DNA of 33,488 nucleotides from Fidelibacterota bacterium. Lineage in GTDB: Bacteria; Pseudomonadota; Alphaproteobacteria; Rhodospirillales; Rhodospirillaceae. Every line of letters begins with the position of its first letter. Position 1 is the stretch's first letter. A model generated the notes under the pieces. The model did not search any database. It was not told the DNA's origin and worked only from the letters and a program-made list of their open reading frames with translations. This document shows, piece after piece, positions 1 to 8,496 of the stretch. The position numbers and the translations under genes are program-made. The stretch is from NCBI GenBank assembly GCA_945903705.1, contig CAMDOZ010000015.1, forward strand, positions 1-33,488, given 5' to 3'.

Positions 1-323
1 GCCAAATCACATCCGGTTCAGTGGTACACTTTGCCTCCGCTGTTTATACCTAGGAATGGCACCTAGGATGCCAGTCAGAAAATTTGCTCCGAACACCTAT
101 TTTGCGAAGCAACAGCTGATCGTCAAACGCGGTCGAATTTCGCAACGCCGGCAACGAATTGCGCTCGAAAATGCCATTCGGAGGAAATCTCAGCCCTTCG
201 GAAGCAATAGCTCACCCAGTGCCGGTAAAGCGCAATTGGTCGGTGGGGAAATGCCAAGAAAAGGCCGGACAACCGGCGATTTCTCCGCCGAAGCGGAGCA
301 TTTCTCGTTCCGATCTGACTGGT
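1..323. other. Left edge, no gene recognised
   Basis: No convincing coding region, repeat array or RNA gene is visible between the window edge and the 3' end of tRNA-Gln. Short open frames exist, but the longest plus-strand one runs on through the antisense of the tRNA and has no recognisable protein features. The 10-mer acctaggatg at 61-70 also occurs in the tRNA (346-355), possibly a trivial coincidence. The region is downstream of the minus-strand tRNA. Confidence 0.5.
283..298 (-). terminator. UUCG-loop hairpin downstream of tRNA-Gln (possible terminator)
   Basis: Read on the minus strand, CTCCGC-TTCG-GCGGAG forms a perfect 6-bp stem closed by a stable C(UUCG)G tetraloop, 25 nt after the tRNA 3' end. 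No clear U-run follows (AAATCG), so it could be a processing or stability hairpin rather than an intrinsic terminator. Confidence 0.35.
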
Positions 324-397
324 TGGCTGGGGCGCTAGGAATCGAACCTAGGATGTCGGTACCAAAAACCGATGCCTTACCGCTTGGCGACGCCCCA
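324..397 (-). tRNA. tRNA-Gln (anticodon TTG)
   Basis: Transfer RNA for glutamine, reading CAA and by wobble CAG. On the minus strand the 7-bp acceptor stem TGGGGCG (391-397) pairs with CGCCCCA. It is followed by discriminator G and an encoded CCA (324-326). The anticodon arm is TCGGT-TTTTGGT-ACCGA, placing TTG at positions 34-36 (363-365). The T arm is CTAGG-TTCGATT-CCTAG with five good pairs. The U-A first acceptor pair fits bacterial tRNA-Gln, where a weak 1-72 pair is usual. It stands alone between the end of the thiol reductase gene and the window edge. Confidence 0.96.
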
Positions 398-407
398 ATC
401 GGTGCGG

Positions 408-436
408 ACACTATGCAAAATAGGCAGCCGCCGCAA
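408..436 (-). promoter_or_regulatory. Possible tRNA-Gln promoter
   Basis: On the minus strand TTGCGG (431-436) and TAGTGT (408-413) are separated by exactly 17 nt, and the second hexamer lies 10 nt before the mature tRNA 5' end. Spacing and position suit a sigma70-type tRNA promoter. The -10 hexamer is a poor match, so this is a weak call. Confidence 0.3.
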
Positions 437-454
437 TGCTAGAAACGCAGGGCA

Positions 455-2581
455 TTACAAGGCGTTGAGGGCTTCCACCATCAGGGACGGGGTCAGCACC
501 TGGGGCAGGATCTTGGTCTCGCCCTGGGGGGAATAGAGTACGTATAGCGGCACGCCATCGCGTCCCAGCTTATGCAGGGCTTCGGCGATCTCTGTGTTGC
601 GGTTGGTCCAGTCGCCTTTCAGATAGGCGACGTTCTGGCCTTCCAGGGCCGCAACCACTTCGGGCCGCGAGAGCGCCACGCGCTCGTTCACGAGGCAGCT
701 GATGCACCAGGCGGCGGTGAAATTCACGAACACCGGGCGTCCTTCCGCCCGCAGCTGCGCAAGGCGGGTCTCGGAATATGGCTCATAGTTCGCGGCCGGC
801 GCGGTGCGTTCCGCAGTCGCCGTCGCGGGCGACTGACCGCGCAGCTCAGCGACGGCCCACACCGCGATCAGGATCGACGCGGCGGCGGTAGCTTTGGCCC
901 ACATTTGCCCGCGCGGCGAGGCACTCGGCGCCGTGCCCCACAGCCAAGCGGCGAAACCGACGAACACCAGGCCGGACAGTGCGACGGCAAATCCCACGGC
1001 GTCCACCTGCTGCGACAGGACCCACACCAGCCAGGCGGCGGCGCCGTACAGCGGGAAGGCCAGCACCTGTTTCACGCGCTCCATCCAAACGCCCGGCTTC
1101 GGAAGCCGTCGCGCAATACCGGGCGCAAAGCTGATCACGAGATAGGGGAACGCAAGACCGAGAGCGAGCGCCTCGAAGATCACGATGGTCATGGCCGGCG
1201 TTTGGGTCAGCGCGAAGCCGAGCGCCGCGCCCATGAATGGCGCCGTGCAGGGCGTCGCCACCACGACGGCGAGCAGGCCGGTGAAGAACGAGCCGCTCAT
1301 GCCGCCGCGCGATGCGAGGCTCTGGCCCATTCCGAAGGACCCGCCGATGGTGAAGACGCCGGAAAGGCTAAGCCCGAGCGCCAGCATGATGAACGCGAGT
1401 GTGGCGACAAAGGGCGGCGATTGGAGCTGGAAGCCCCAACCCACAGCGCTCGATCCGGCGCGCAAGGCCAGAAGCACGGCCACCAACACGGCGAAAGCCG
1501 CCATGACGCCGGCGGTATAGGCGAGGCCGTCGCGCCGGAGCGCGCCGGCATCCTGTGCGCCGCGCGAGATGAAACTCATCGCCTTCATCACCAGCACCGG
1601 CAGAACGCACGGCATGACGTTAAGGATGATCCCGCCCAGGAACGCGAGCAGCAGAGCAACCGCGAGCGGCATGGCCGCTGTCGCGTCCGCGTTTGCACTG
1701 GCCGCGGTTCCGAGCGGTGCGGCGATTTCATAACCGATGGCATTGGCGCCGTCCGCCTGTACGACCAGAAGTCCGTTCAGAGTTGGCTTGGCGCCGGGCT
1801 CTGCCGGGGTCGCGAGCGCCGCGGCCTTTTCTCCGGTCGGGATGGACAGACGAACCTCGCCGCCGCTGATGCGCATTTCCTGCGGCGCGGCGTTGACGAT
1901 CACGCCCTCGTCGTAGGGGAAGAACACCGCGCCGGTCACTTTGTCGGCGATCTCGGGCCGCGCGGTGATCTGGAGCACACCGTCGCTAAGGCTGGCGCTG
2001 GCGGGCCAGGTCGCGCGTTGCGGCAGGGCCGCGTGCGTCGCCGCGATGGAGGCACTCGCGGCCGTGTCGTTGCCGGCGGGTCCGACAGTGATCGGCACGC
2101 TGAAGGCCGCGTCCTGAGGGATGCAAATGTCCGCGCACACAAGCCACGAGGCGACCGCTTCGACTTTGCTTTCGCCCAGCGGCACATCGGCGCCGACACG
2201 AAGCTCCGTCAGGAACTGAACGGTGTCGTGATATCCGAAATTCATGAGGGTGTCGTAAGGGATGCGCTCCGGCGTCGGCCATTGGATCGCGTCCGCGGTC
2301 ACACCTTCCGGCAACGTCCATTCGATCGTCGCCGGCAGGCCCGAATCACCGGGCGTGCGCCAGTAGGTATGCCAGCCCGGAATGATCTCGAGCTGCAGGG
2401 CCACCCACAGACTTTCCCCCGGCTCCACGGCCGTGCGGTCCAGCACCAGCTCCGCTTTGCTTTGGTCGGACTTGAATGTCGTCTGTGCGGCCGCGGGCAG
2501 GGCGCCCATAAGGGTCGCCAGCAAAAGGGCCGTCGCGAGACGGAAATGGGTCAATAAGGTCGTCATCATTCCGCGATACAT
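455..2581 (-). CDS. Thiol:disulfide interchange protein, DsbD/ScsB type
   Basis: Inner-membrane protein that carries electrons from cytoplasmic thioredoxin to periplasmic thiol proteins. About 708 residues. There is a signal sequence ending near ALPAAAQ, then a periplasmic N-terminal domain with a cysteine pair (LVCADICIPQD). Next is a polytopic CcdA-like core with the two cysteine motifs NVMPCVLPVL and ATPCTAPFMG. The C-terminal thioredoxin-like domain carries AAWCISC about 85 residues from the end. This three-module layout is that of DsbD; the CADIC-type N domain is closer to the ScsB/DipZ-like branch. Start is uncertain: ATG at 2579-2581 is used, a TTG lies two codons upstream, and two ATGs at 2564-2569 give a more typical signal peptide. 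It lies downstream of ispE on the same strand, with a possible own promoter. The partner is not known from context. Confidence 0.9.
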   Translation of the reverse strand: MYRGMMTTLLTHFRLATALLLATLMGALPAAAQTTFKSDQSKAELVLDRTAVEPGESLWVALQLEIIPGWHTYWRTPGDSGLPATIEWTLPEGVTADAIQWPTPERIPYDTLMNFGYHDTVQFLTELRVGADVPLGESKVEAVASWLVCADICIPQDAAFSVPITVGPAGNDTAASASIAATHAALPQRATWPASASLSDGVLQITARPEIADKVTGAVFFPYDEGVIVNAAPQEMRISGGEVRLSIPTGEKAAALATPAEPGAKPTLNGLLVVQADGANAIGYEIAAPLGTAASANADATAAMPLAVALLLAFLGGIILNVMPCVLPVLVMKAMSFISRGAQDAGALRRDGLAYTAGVMAAFAVLVAVLLALRAGSSAVGWGFQLQSPPFVATLAFIMLALGLSLSGVFTIGGSFGMGQSLASRGGMSGSFFTGLLAVVVATPCTAPFMGAALGFALTQTPAMTIVIFEALALGLAFPYLVISFAPGIARRLPKPGVWMERVKQVLAFPLYGAAAWLVWVLSQQVDAVGFAVALSGLVFVGFAAWLWGTAPSASPRGQMWAKATAAASILIAVWAVAELRGQSPATATAERTAPAANYEPYSETRLAQLRAEGRPVFVNFTAAWCISCLVNERVALSRPEVVAALEGQNVAYLKGDWTNRNTEIAEALHKLGRDGVPLYVLYSPQGETKILPQVLTPSLMVEALNAL

Positions 2582-2623
2582 AAGCAATTAAGCCCCAAGC
2601 GCAATTCACAAGGGGCGGCGCAC

Positions 2624-2629
2624 ATTATA
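2624..2629 (-). promoter_or_regulatory. Perfect -10 hexamer upstream of the thiol reductase gene
   Basis: The minus strand reads GGGGTATAATGTGCG here, a consensus TATAAT in an otherwise GC-rich gap between ispE and the thiol reductase gene, about 45 nt before the start. No good -35 lies 16-18 nt upstream. It suggests the thiol reductase has its own promoter rather than depending on ispE readthrough. Confidence 0.35.
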
Positions 2630-2689
2630 CCCCGTTCGAGGGGCTCTCGGGGGCTAAAAACCCTCTCGAAACGGCCCGTTACGCCTCAG

Positions 2690-3562
2690 TTACAGGAGCG
2701 GTGCGGGGGTCACCCACCACCCGGGATGGGCGGTCCGGATCGTCTCGGCCGCGGTACCCGCAGCGGCGGAATCCTCAAAGAGGCCAAAGCAGGTGGGTCC
2801 ACTCCCCGACATGCGGGCGAGGAGGCATCCCGGCGTGCCTTCGAGGCGGCTGCGCATCTCGCCGATCTCGCTCATCAGCTCGGCCGCGGGCAGCGCCAAG
2901 TCGTTACGGGTCTTCTTGAGAGCCTGCGCGAGATCTTGGGCCGACGAGAGCGTCCCAAAGAGGGCCTCCCGCGCCGGGGGCGAAAACCGCTCGTTCAGGG
3001 CGCTGAACACAGCTTTTGTCGCAAGTGGTTTGCCGGGGTTCACCAGCACGAGCCAAGCGGGCGGGAGTTCGGGCGCCGGCGTCAGCGTCTCTCCGATCCC
3101 GCGCATGAACGTAGGTGCGCGCCGCAGGCACACCGGCACATCCGCGCCGAGCTTCGCGGCGAGGTCGGCGTCCGAGAGATGCGCCAGGTTCTCGTCCCAC
3201 AGTTGCGACAACGCCATCAGCGTGGCGGCGGCATCCGCCGATCCGCCGCCGATACCCGAGGCGATGGGGAGATTTTTTTCAAGCGAGATATGCGCGCCTT
3301 CCGTACGGCCGGTGGTTGCTGCAAGAAAATGCGCGGCCCGCAGCACGAGATTCTCGCCATCGTTGGGAGCGAGCGCGTTCGCGAACGGCCCGGTGATTGT
3401 AAGGGCGAAGTCATCGGCGCGGCGCACGCTGATCCAATCGCCCACGCCGGCGAAGGCGACAAGAGAGTCGAGCAGGTGATAGCCGTCGGCGCGGCGGCCG
3501 CACACGTGAAGACTGAGATTGATCTTCGCCGGCGCAAAGACGGAAAGGGGAGTGTCAGTCAT
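2690..3562 (-). CDS. ispE: 4-diphosphocytidyl-2-C-methyl-D-erythritol kinase
   Basis: Phosphorylates CDP-methylerythritol at the 2-hydroxyl, a cytoplasmic step of the non-mevalonate (MEP) isoprenoid pathway that feeds quinones and undecaprenyl phosphate. 290 residues, normal for IspE. It is a GHMP kinase: N-terminal PAKINLSLHV with the substrate Lys13, the glycine-rich ATP loop PIASGIGGGSADAAA (about 99-113), and GADVPV with catalytic Asp141. The C-terminal GHMP loop is LARMSGSGPTCFGLF. Start ATG at 3560-3562. It follows the secreted TPR gene on the same strand, separated by about 160 nt that hold a palindromic repeat. The TPR-ispE pairing is common in alphaproteobacteria. Confidence 0.97.
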   Translation of the reverse strand: MTDTPLSVFAPAKINLSLHVCGRRADGYHLLDSLVAFAGVGDWISVRRADDFALTITGPFANALAPNDGENLVLRAAHFLAATTGRTEGAHISLEKNLPIASGIGGGSADAAATLMALSQLWDENLAHLSDADLAAKLGADVPVCLRRAPTFMRGIGETLTPAPELPPAWLVLVNPGKPLATKAVFSALNERFSPPAREALFGTLSSAQDLAQALKKTRNDLALPAAELMSEIGEMRSRLEGTPGCLLARMSGSGPTCFGLFEDSAAAGTAAETIRTAHPGWWVTPAPLL

Positions 3563-3584
3563 GTCGTGCTGCCTAACACACCGC

Positions 3585-3710
3585 TGTCATCCTGGGGCTT
3601 GTCCCCAGGATCCAGGGTCGCGAGGCTCGATCTGTGCGGAGATGGCATCGGTTGCGGCAAGGAATTGCGTTTCATCACCCTGGACCCTGGGCATTCGCCC
3701 AGGGTGACGA
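3585..3710. repeat. Intergenic palindromic repeat element, copy 1
   Basis: Two 30-nt self-complementary arms in inverted orientation, 3585-3614 and 3681-3710. The left arm folds as tcctgggg/ccccagga (3590-3597 with 3603-3610). The right arm folds as ccctgggc/gcccaggg (3685-3692 with 3697-3704). The reverse complement of the right arm aligns with the left arm end to end. A second element of the same architecture is at 23254-23357. It sits between the TPR gene and ispE. Elements of the form tgtcatcc-ggg-cttgt-ccc-ggatcca are widespread intergenic repeats in alphaproteobacteria. It may also act as a processing or attenuation hairpin. Confidence 0.8.
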
Positions 3711-3722
3711 CGGAGTGTTGGG

Positions 3723-5471
3723 CTACTTCTGCGCCAAACCCTGTTCGAGCTTTTTACTGATGGATGCACGCTGCGCGTCTTCCACGTCCAGCGTCAAGGC
3801 GCGCTGCCACTGGTAGCGCGCTTCCGTGCGCCGGCCGACTTTCCACAAGGCATCGCCCAGGTGCTCGTTGATGGTGGCGTCGGCGGGGGCTGCCTCCACG
3901 GCCTTCTCGAGGTGGACGACCGCCTTGTCGTATTCGCCGAGGACGAACAGCATCCAGCCGAGACTGTCGATGATGTAGCCGTCGTCGGGACGCTTGGTGT
4001 AGGCCAGCTCGATCAGGCGGCGCGCTTCCTTGAGGTTCACGCCGCGGTCGAGATAGGAGTAGCCGAGATAGTTGAGCACGCTCGCCTCGCCCGGTTTGAT
4101 CTCGAGCGCTTTCTTGAAATCCTTCTCCGCGCTGTTCCAATCCTTCGTGCGCTCGTAGGAGATTCCGCGCGTGTAATAGATCGTCCAGTTTTCTTCGGCC
4201 GTCGCCGGACGGAGCTTGAGCGCCGCCGAGTACTCTCCCACGGCTTCCGCGAAGCGCTCCTCGCGGCGCAAGAGATCGCCGACGGCGATATGGATATCGG
4301 CCCAGGTGGGGCGCTCCTTCAGAAGCTCCCGCAGCACCGCGAGCGATTCATCGGTGCGGCTCATGGCCGCGAGATTGTTGGCGACCTGCATACGCGCTTC
4401 GAGGTTCCCCGGCTCGCCCTTCGGAATGCTCGAGAGCATCGCGTTGGCTTCATCAAAGCGTCCGCGCGCCGTGAACGCGCTGCCGATGAAGGCGCGCGCG
4501 ACACTGAAGTTTGGGTTCACATGCAGCGCCGTTTGCGCATAGGCCGTGGCGATTTGCATGCGCGCGAGGTTCGGTTCGTTCTGGAGCAAGAGTTCCGCGG
4601 CGGCGAACAAGGCTTCCGACATGCCCTCCTGCGGGGTGATCTTCGCGGCCGGCTGATTCAAGGTCGCCGTCATGGCGTCCAGGATCGGCGAAGCGCCGTG
4701 CGCCTTCTCGAATCGCGCGATGGCCGCCTTGGCTTGCGGCGCCTTGCCGAGGCGGTGATAGCCCTTCACGACGATGCGCAGGACAGACGTGCGCTCATTC
4801 TCGATGTTGGCCGCGAGCGTATCGTAGTTCGCAAGGGCTGCGTCCTTAAGACCGTAATGCTCGTTAAGCATCCCGCCCATCACGTCCACCAGACGCGCCG
4901 TATCCTGGAAATTCTTTAGAAGCGTCAGTTCCGCTAACGCGGTTTCCGCGGGTTTCAAGGGTGCTGCGCCCCAGGCGCGCAGGACCGGCAGCGCGAAGCT
5001 GTTCACGCTCTGCGCCGGGATCTTTTCGATGACCGCCCAGGCGCCTTGATAGTCTTTCTTCCGATAGGCGTCGGCGGCGATGACCACCGGTGCGATGCCG
5101 CGCCGCGGATTGGCCTCGAAAGCGCGCTTGGCCGAGGGAACCGCCTGGGCGAAATCACCGACCTGTGCCGCGAGGAAATAGGAGTCCTCGATCAAGCGGT
5201 TGTTGTTGGGATCGAGATCGCGCGCATAGTTGAAGAAGCTCACGGCCTTCGACGTGTCGGCGTTGGCTTCCGCGTGGCGTCCGGAAAGATAAGCGGCGGC
5301 AAGTCCGAGCCGCGGGTCCACCGGTGACAGCGCCGCCGTGCTTTGTCCGGCGGCCGGTGAGGGCGCCTTCGAGGCCGGCGGCGGCGAGGCGTCCGCGGCT
5401 AACGCGGCGGCGCTCGATCCCGATAGAAAAATGGCCGCGAGAAGGGCGCGAAGGGCAAGCGAACGGGGCAT
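3723..5471 (-). CDS. Secreted tetratricopeptide repeat protein
   Basis: 582-residue exported TPR protein of unknown specific role. Residues 1-26 form a signal peptide (MPRSLALRALLAAIFLSG then ALAADA). After a Pro/Ala/Ser-rich linker, helical repeats fill the protein. The clearest TPR motifs are C-terminal: WTIYYTRGISYERTKDWNSA, VLNYLGYSYLDRG, IIDSLGWMLFVLGEYDKA and INEHLGDALWKVGRRTEA. Such proteins are scaffolds for protein-protein contacts, here presumably in the periplasm or at the outer membrane. It lies between etfQO and ispE on the same strand, a frequent alphaproteobacterial order. No obvious Shine-Dalgarno precedes the ATG, so the start rests on the good signal peptide. Confidence 0.88.
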   Translation of the reverse strand: MPRSLALRALLAAIFLSGSSAAALAADASPPPASKAPSPAAGQSTAALSPVDPRLGLAAAYLSGRHAEANADTSKAVSFFNYARDLDPNNNRLIEDSYFLAAQVGDFAQAVPSAKRAFEANPRRGIAPVVIAADAYRKKDYQGAWAVIEKIPAQSVNSFALPVLRAWGAAPLKPAETALAELTLLKNFQDTARLVDVMGGMLNEHYGLKDAALANYDTLAANIENERTSVLRIVVKGYHRLGKAPQAKAAIARFEKAHGASPILDAMTATLNQPAAKITPQEGMSEALFAAAELLLQNEPNLARMQIATAYAQTALHVNPNFSVARAFIGSAFTARGRFDEANAMLSSIPKGEPGNLEARMQVANNLAAMSRTDESLAVLRELLKERPTWADIHIAVGDLLRREERFAEAVGEYSAALKLRPATAEENWTIYYTRGISYERTKDWNSAEKDFKKALEIKPGEASVLNYLGYSYLDRGVNLKEARRLIELAYTKRPDDGYIIDSLGWMLFVLGEYDKAVVHLEKAVEAAPADATINEHLGDALWKVGRRTEARYQWQRALTLDVEDAQRASISKKLEQGLAQK

Positions 5472-5563
5472 GGAGGATCTTTCAGGCGCGATTATCTACT
5501 CTCAAGGGCGCCATGATAGCCCCCATCGGCCGGTTCAGGCACGGCCTAAAGAGTCTGTAATCG

Positions 5564-7219
5564 TTACATATTTGGATAGTTGGGGCCGCCGCCGCCCTGG
5601 GGGACCGTCCAGACGATGTTCTGGGACGGATCCTTGATGTCGCAGGTCTTACAGTGGACGCAGTTCTGGGCGTTGATTTGAAACCGTTTTCCACCCCCGT
5701 CCGCGTCCACCACCTCATAGACCCCCGCCGGACAGTAGCGCTGCGCGGGTTCCGCGTAGAGGGGCAGGTTCACGGCAATCGGAATGCTCGGGTCCTTGAG
5801 CTTGAGATGGCTGGGCTGGTTCTCCTCGTGATTGGTGTTTGAGATGAACACCGAGGAGAGTTTGTCGAACGATAGTTTTCCATCCGGCTTCGGGTAGGCG
5901 ATGGGCGAGCACTTGGCGGCAGGCTGGGTCGAGGCGGAGTCCGTCTTGCCGTGACTGAGCGTAAGCGGAAGGCCGATGCCGAGCTGGTTCATCCACATGT
6001 CAAGACCGCCCAGCATGAAACCGAAGCGGTTGCCGAACTTGCTCAAGAGCGGCTTCACGTTTCGCACGCGCTTCAGGTCCTTGTAGATCCAGCTCTGCCG
6101 ATAGGCCGTCTGATACTTGGTGAGTTCATCGTGGCCGCGGCCCGCCTTCAGCGCCTCGAAGGCGCACTCGGCGGCGATCATGCCGCTCTTCATGGCGTTG
6201 TGGCTGCCTTTGATGCGCGGCAGGTTCACGAAGCCGGCGGAGCAGCCGATCAGCGCGCCGCCGGGGAATGAAAGTTTTGGAACCGATTGGAAGCCGCCCT
6301 CGGTAATGGCGCGCGCGCCGTACGAGATGCGCCGCCCGCCTTCGAGATACTTCGCGATCTCCGGATGGTGTTTGAAGCGTTGGAATTCGTCGAAGGGCGA
6401 AAGATACGGATTCTTGTAGTTGAGGTGGATCACGAAGCCGACGGCGACCTGGTTGTTCTCCAGGTGATAGATGAACGAGCCGCCGCCGGTCGATGAATCG
6501 AGCGGCCATCCCATGGTGTGCGTGACCAGGCCCGGCTTGTGTTTCTTCGGGTCGATCTCCCACAGTTCCTTGATGCCGATGCCGAACTTCTGCGGCTCGG
6601 AGTCCTTGCAGAGATCGAACTTGGTCTGGATCAGCTGGGCGAGCGAGCCGCGCACGCCTTCGGCGATCAGGGTGTACTTCGCGCGCAGCTCGATGCCCGG
6701 TTCGAACGCGTCGGTCTTTTCGCCCTCGCGTCCGATACCCATGTCGCCTGTGGCCACGCCGACCACCGCGCCTTGATCGTTGTAAAGAACTTCGGCTGCC
6801 GCGAACCCGGGGTAGATCTCGACGCCCGCCGCTTCGGCCTGGCTCGCGAGCCAGCGACACACGTTGCCAAGGCTCACGATGTAGTTGCCGTGATTGTTCA
6901 TGAGCGGCGGCATAAGAAAGTTCGGGAAGCGCATCGACCCGGTTTCGCTGAGCACGAGGAAATTATCCTCGGTCACCGGCGTATTGAGGGGCGCGCCTTT
7001 TTCTTTCCAGTCGGGAATCAGTTCGTTGAGGGCGATGGGGTCGATCACCGCGCCCGAAAGAATGTGTGCGCCGACCTCGGAGCCCTTTTCGATCACGCAC
7101 ACCGAAACTTCGTGATCCGCGGCGGCCGCCAGTTGCTTGAGCCGGATCGCAGCCGCGAGGCCCGCCGGCCCCGCCCCGACGATCACGACGTCAAATTCCA
7201 TCGCTTCGCGTTCGCTCAT
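5564..7219 (-). CDS. Electron transfer flavoprotein-ubiquinone oxidoreductase
   Basis: Membrane-associated FAD and [4Fe-4S] enzyme that takes electrons from reduced electron transfer flavoprotein (fatty acid, amino acid and choline oxidation) and reduces ubiquinone. 551 residues, the normal size. The N-terminal Rossmann motif VIVGAGPAGLAAA has Gly15, Gly17 and Gly20. The ferredoxin-like C-terminus has RYCPAGVYEV (Cys496) and NCVHCKTCDIKDP (Cys520, Cys523, Cys526), the four cluster ligands. The conserved ending PQGGGGPNYPNM is also characteristic. An alternative start at Met7 cannot be excluded. Reduced ubiquinone from this enzyme would be oxidised by the bc1 complex encoded at 26-28.6 kb. It is divergent from the small membrane protein gene at 7355. 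Confidence 0.97.
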   Translation of the reverse strand: MSEREAMEFDVVIVGAGPAGLAAAIRLKQLAAAADHEVSVCVIEKGSEVGAHILSGAVIDPIALNELIPDWKEKGAPLNTPVTEDNFLVLSETGSMRFPNFLMPPLMNNHGNYIVSLGNVCRWLASQAEAAGVEIYPGFAAAEVLYNDQGAVVGVATGDMGIGREGEKTDAFEPGIELRAKYTLIAEGVRGSLAQLIQTKFDLCKDSEPQKFGIGIKELWEIDPKKHKPGLVTHTMGWPLDSSTGGGSFIYHLENNQVAVGFVIHLNYKNPYLSPFDEFQRFKHHPEIAKYLEGGRRISYGARAITEGGFQSVPKLSFPGGALIGCSAGFVNLPRIKGSHNAMKSGMIAAECAFEALKAGRGHDELTKYQTAYRQSWIYKDLKRVRNVKPLLSKFGNRFGFMLGGLDMWMNQLGIGLPLTLSHGKTDSASTQPAAKCSPIAYPKPDGKLSFDKLSSVFISNTNHEENQPSHLKLKDPSIPIAVNLPLYAEPAQRYCPAGVYEVVDADGGGKRFQINAQNCVHCKTCDIKDPSQNIVWTVPQGGGGPNYPNM

Positions 7220-7354
7220 GTGTCCAGTTCCTGCCGCTCGTTACAGCGGCGGTTTTGACAAGGAATAGTGGTTCGGCTATGCCCCTAGCTGCCTTGTGAG
7301 TATACCCGTTCCACCGGGGGTATCTAGGCAGCCTTTACAAGGACTTGGCTCAAG

Positions 7355-7654
7355 ATGTCGGTAAACAATAGCGCGCGTATGGCTGGAATCGTCTCCACGG
7401 TGCTGTTCGCGGGCACCCTGGGCGTCCTGATCTCCGTGGCCGCCTTCGGCCTCCTCAGGGTCGGCGAACAGGCCTTCGAGGCCCTGGGCTACCTGCCCTT
7501 GCGCTGGGGCGAGAACAACATCGATCTCCTGCTCGAACTGTCGCTCGCGATCAGCGCTCCGCTGGTCATCTGGTTCGTGATCTGGTTCTACAAGCGTGCC
7601 GTCGCCATCGAGCAGACGTTGACCGGCTACAAATATACGCCGCCTGCCAAGTAG
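7355..7654 (+). CDS. Small two-helix membrane protein, unknown function
   Basis: Not recognised. 99 residues, with two hydrophobic segments predicted by eye at about 9-35 (AGIVSTVLFAGTLGVLIS onward) and 58-80 (LELSLAISAPLVIWFVIWFY). They are joined by a short charged loop (LRWGENNID), and there is a basic tail. There is no signal-peptide cleavage site. AAGGAC about 12 nt upstream could serve as a weak Shine-Dalgarno. The reading frame is clean and its third-position GC matches the neighbours, so it is probably a real gene. It is divergent from etfQO and 51 nt upstream of the uracil-DNA glycosylase gene. A short hairpin lies in its leader (ataccc 7302-7307 / gggtat 7318-7323). Confidence 0.65.
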   Translation: MSVNNSARMAGIVSTVLFAGTLGVLISVAAFGLLRVGEQAFEALGYLPLRWGENNIDLLLELSLAISAPLVIWFVIWFYKRAVAIEQTLTGYKYTPPAK

Positions 7655-7705
7655 GCGCGGCGCCCGCGCTTGCGGACGCGGCAGCGTCATTCCACACTAC
7701 GCCGC

Positions 7706-8494
7706 ATGACCGACCAATCCTTGAATGATCCCGCGGCGCTCTTGCGCTGGTATGTGGACGCAGGCGCCGATGAATGTATCGGCGAAGTGGCGGTGGATCG
7801 TCTCAAGCCCGTCCCGCCGCCCGCTCCCGCAATGGCGCTCGCGCCTGCTCCGCCAATATCGACGCAGCCTGCGGCCGTGCCCGCGGTCAGTTACGGCGCG
7901 CACCCGGCCGATGCGGCGACGTCGGTTGCCGAACTCAGGGCCATGGTGGAGTCCTTCGACGGCTGCGGTCTCAAGCAGTTCGCGAGCAAGACCGTCTTCG
8001 CCGACGGGAATCCATCGGCGCGGGTGATGTTCGTGGGTGAAGCGCCGGGCGCCGACGAAGACCGTCAGGGCCTTCCGTTCGTGGGCGTCTCCGGCAAGCT
8101 CCTCGACCGCATGATCGAATCCATCGGGCTCACGCGCGCCGAAAGCGCCTATATCACCAACGTCGTGTTCTGGCGTCCGCCGGGCAACCGCGCGCCGACG
8201 GACGAAGAGATCGCCATCTGCATGCCGTTCGTGCGCCGGCATATCGAACTCGTGAACCCCGCGGTGCTAGTGCTGGTGGGCGGCCTCTCGGCGAAGACGC
8301 TGCTCTCGACGCCGGTCGGCATCACGCGCCTGCGCGGCCGCTGGCATGAGTTTCAGTCCCCGGGACTCGCGGCGCCCGTTCCGGCGCTGCCGCTGTTCCA
8401 TCCCGCCTATCTCCTGCGTTCGCCGCAACAGAAGCGCCTCGCGTGGCGTGATCTTCTGTCGATCCGCGAGCGTCTTGATCAATCGAAAGCTTGA
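7706..8494 (+). CDS. Uracil-DNA glycosylase, family 4-like
   Basis: Excises uracil from DNA to start base-excision repair. 262 residues from ATG 7706; a longer frame extends 12 codons upstream but lacks family similarity. The first 80 residues are Ala/Pro-rich and variable. The catalytic domain starts near [15 protein letters not shown]. It has the active-site motif [17 protein letters not shown], then [13 protein letters not shown] and a C-terminal HPAYLLR. Family 4 enzymes normally bind [4Fe-4S] through CxxC plus two distal Cys. Here the first CxxC is reduced to FDGC, with another Cys in IAICMPF, so cluster ligation may be altered. I believe this variant occurs in other alphaproteobacterial members. 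The stop is followed after 2 nt by the moaB start, implying cotranscription. Confidence 0.9.
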   Translation: MTDQSLNDPAALLRWYVDAGADECIGEVAVDRLKPVPPPAPAMALAPAPPISTQPAAVPAVSYGAHPADAATSVAELRAMVESFDGCGLKQFASKTVFADGNPSARVMFVGEAPGADEDRQGLPFVGVSGKLLDRMIESIGLTRAESAYITNVVFWRPPGNRAPTDEEIAICMPFVRRHIELVNPAVLVLVGGLSAKTLLSTPVGITRLRGRWHEFQSPGLAAPVPALPLFHPAYLLRSPQQKRLAWRDLLSIRERLDQSKA

Positions 8495-8496
8495 GT

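Noticed and set aside
61-70. Attachment-site duplicate of tRNA-Gln
   Set aside because: Only 10 nt match an internal part of the tRNA (not its 3' end), too short to support an integration event.
56-442. A 128-codon plus-strand frame at the left edge
   Set aside because: It runs through the antisense of tRNA-Gln and has no protein-family features.
572-2557. A 661-codon open frame antisense to the thiol reductase gene
   Set aside because: Arg/His/Gly-rich product without domains; a by-product of high GC third positions in the real minus-strand gene.
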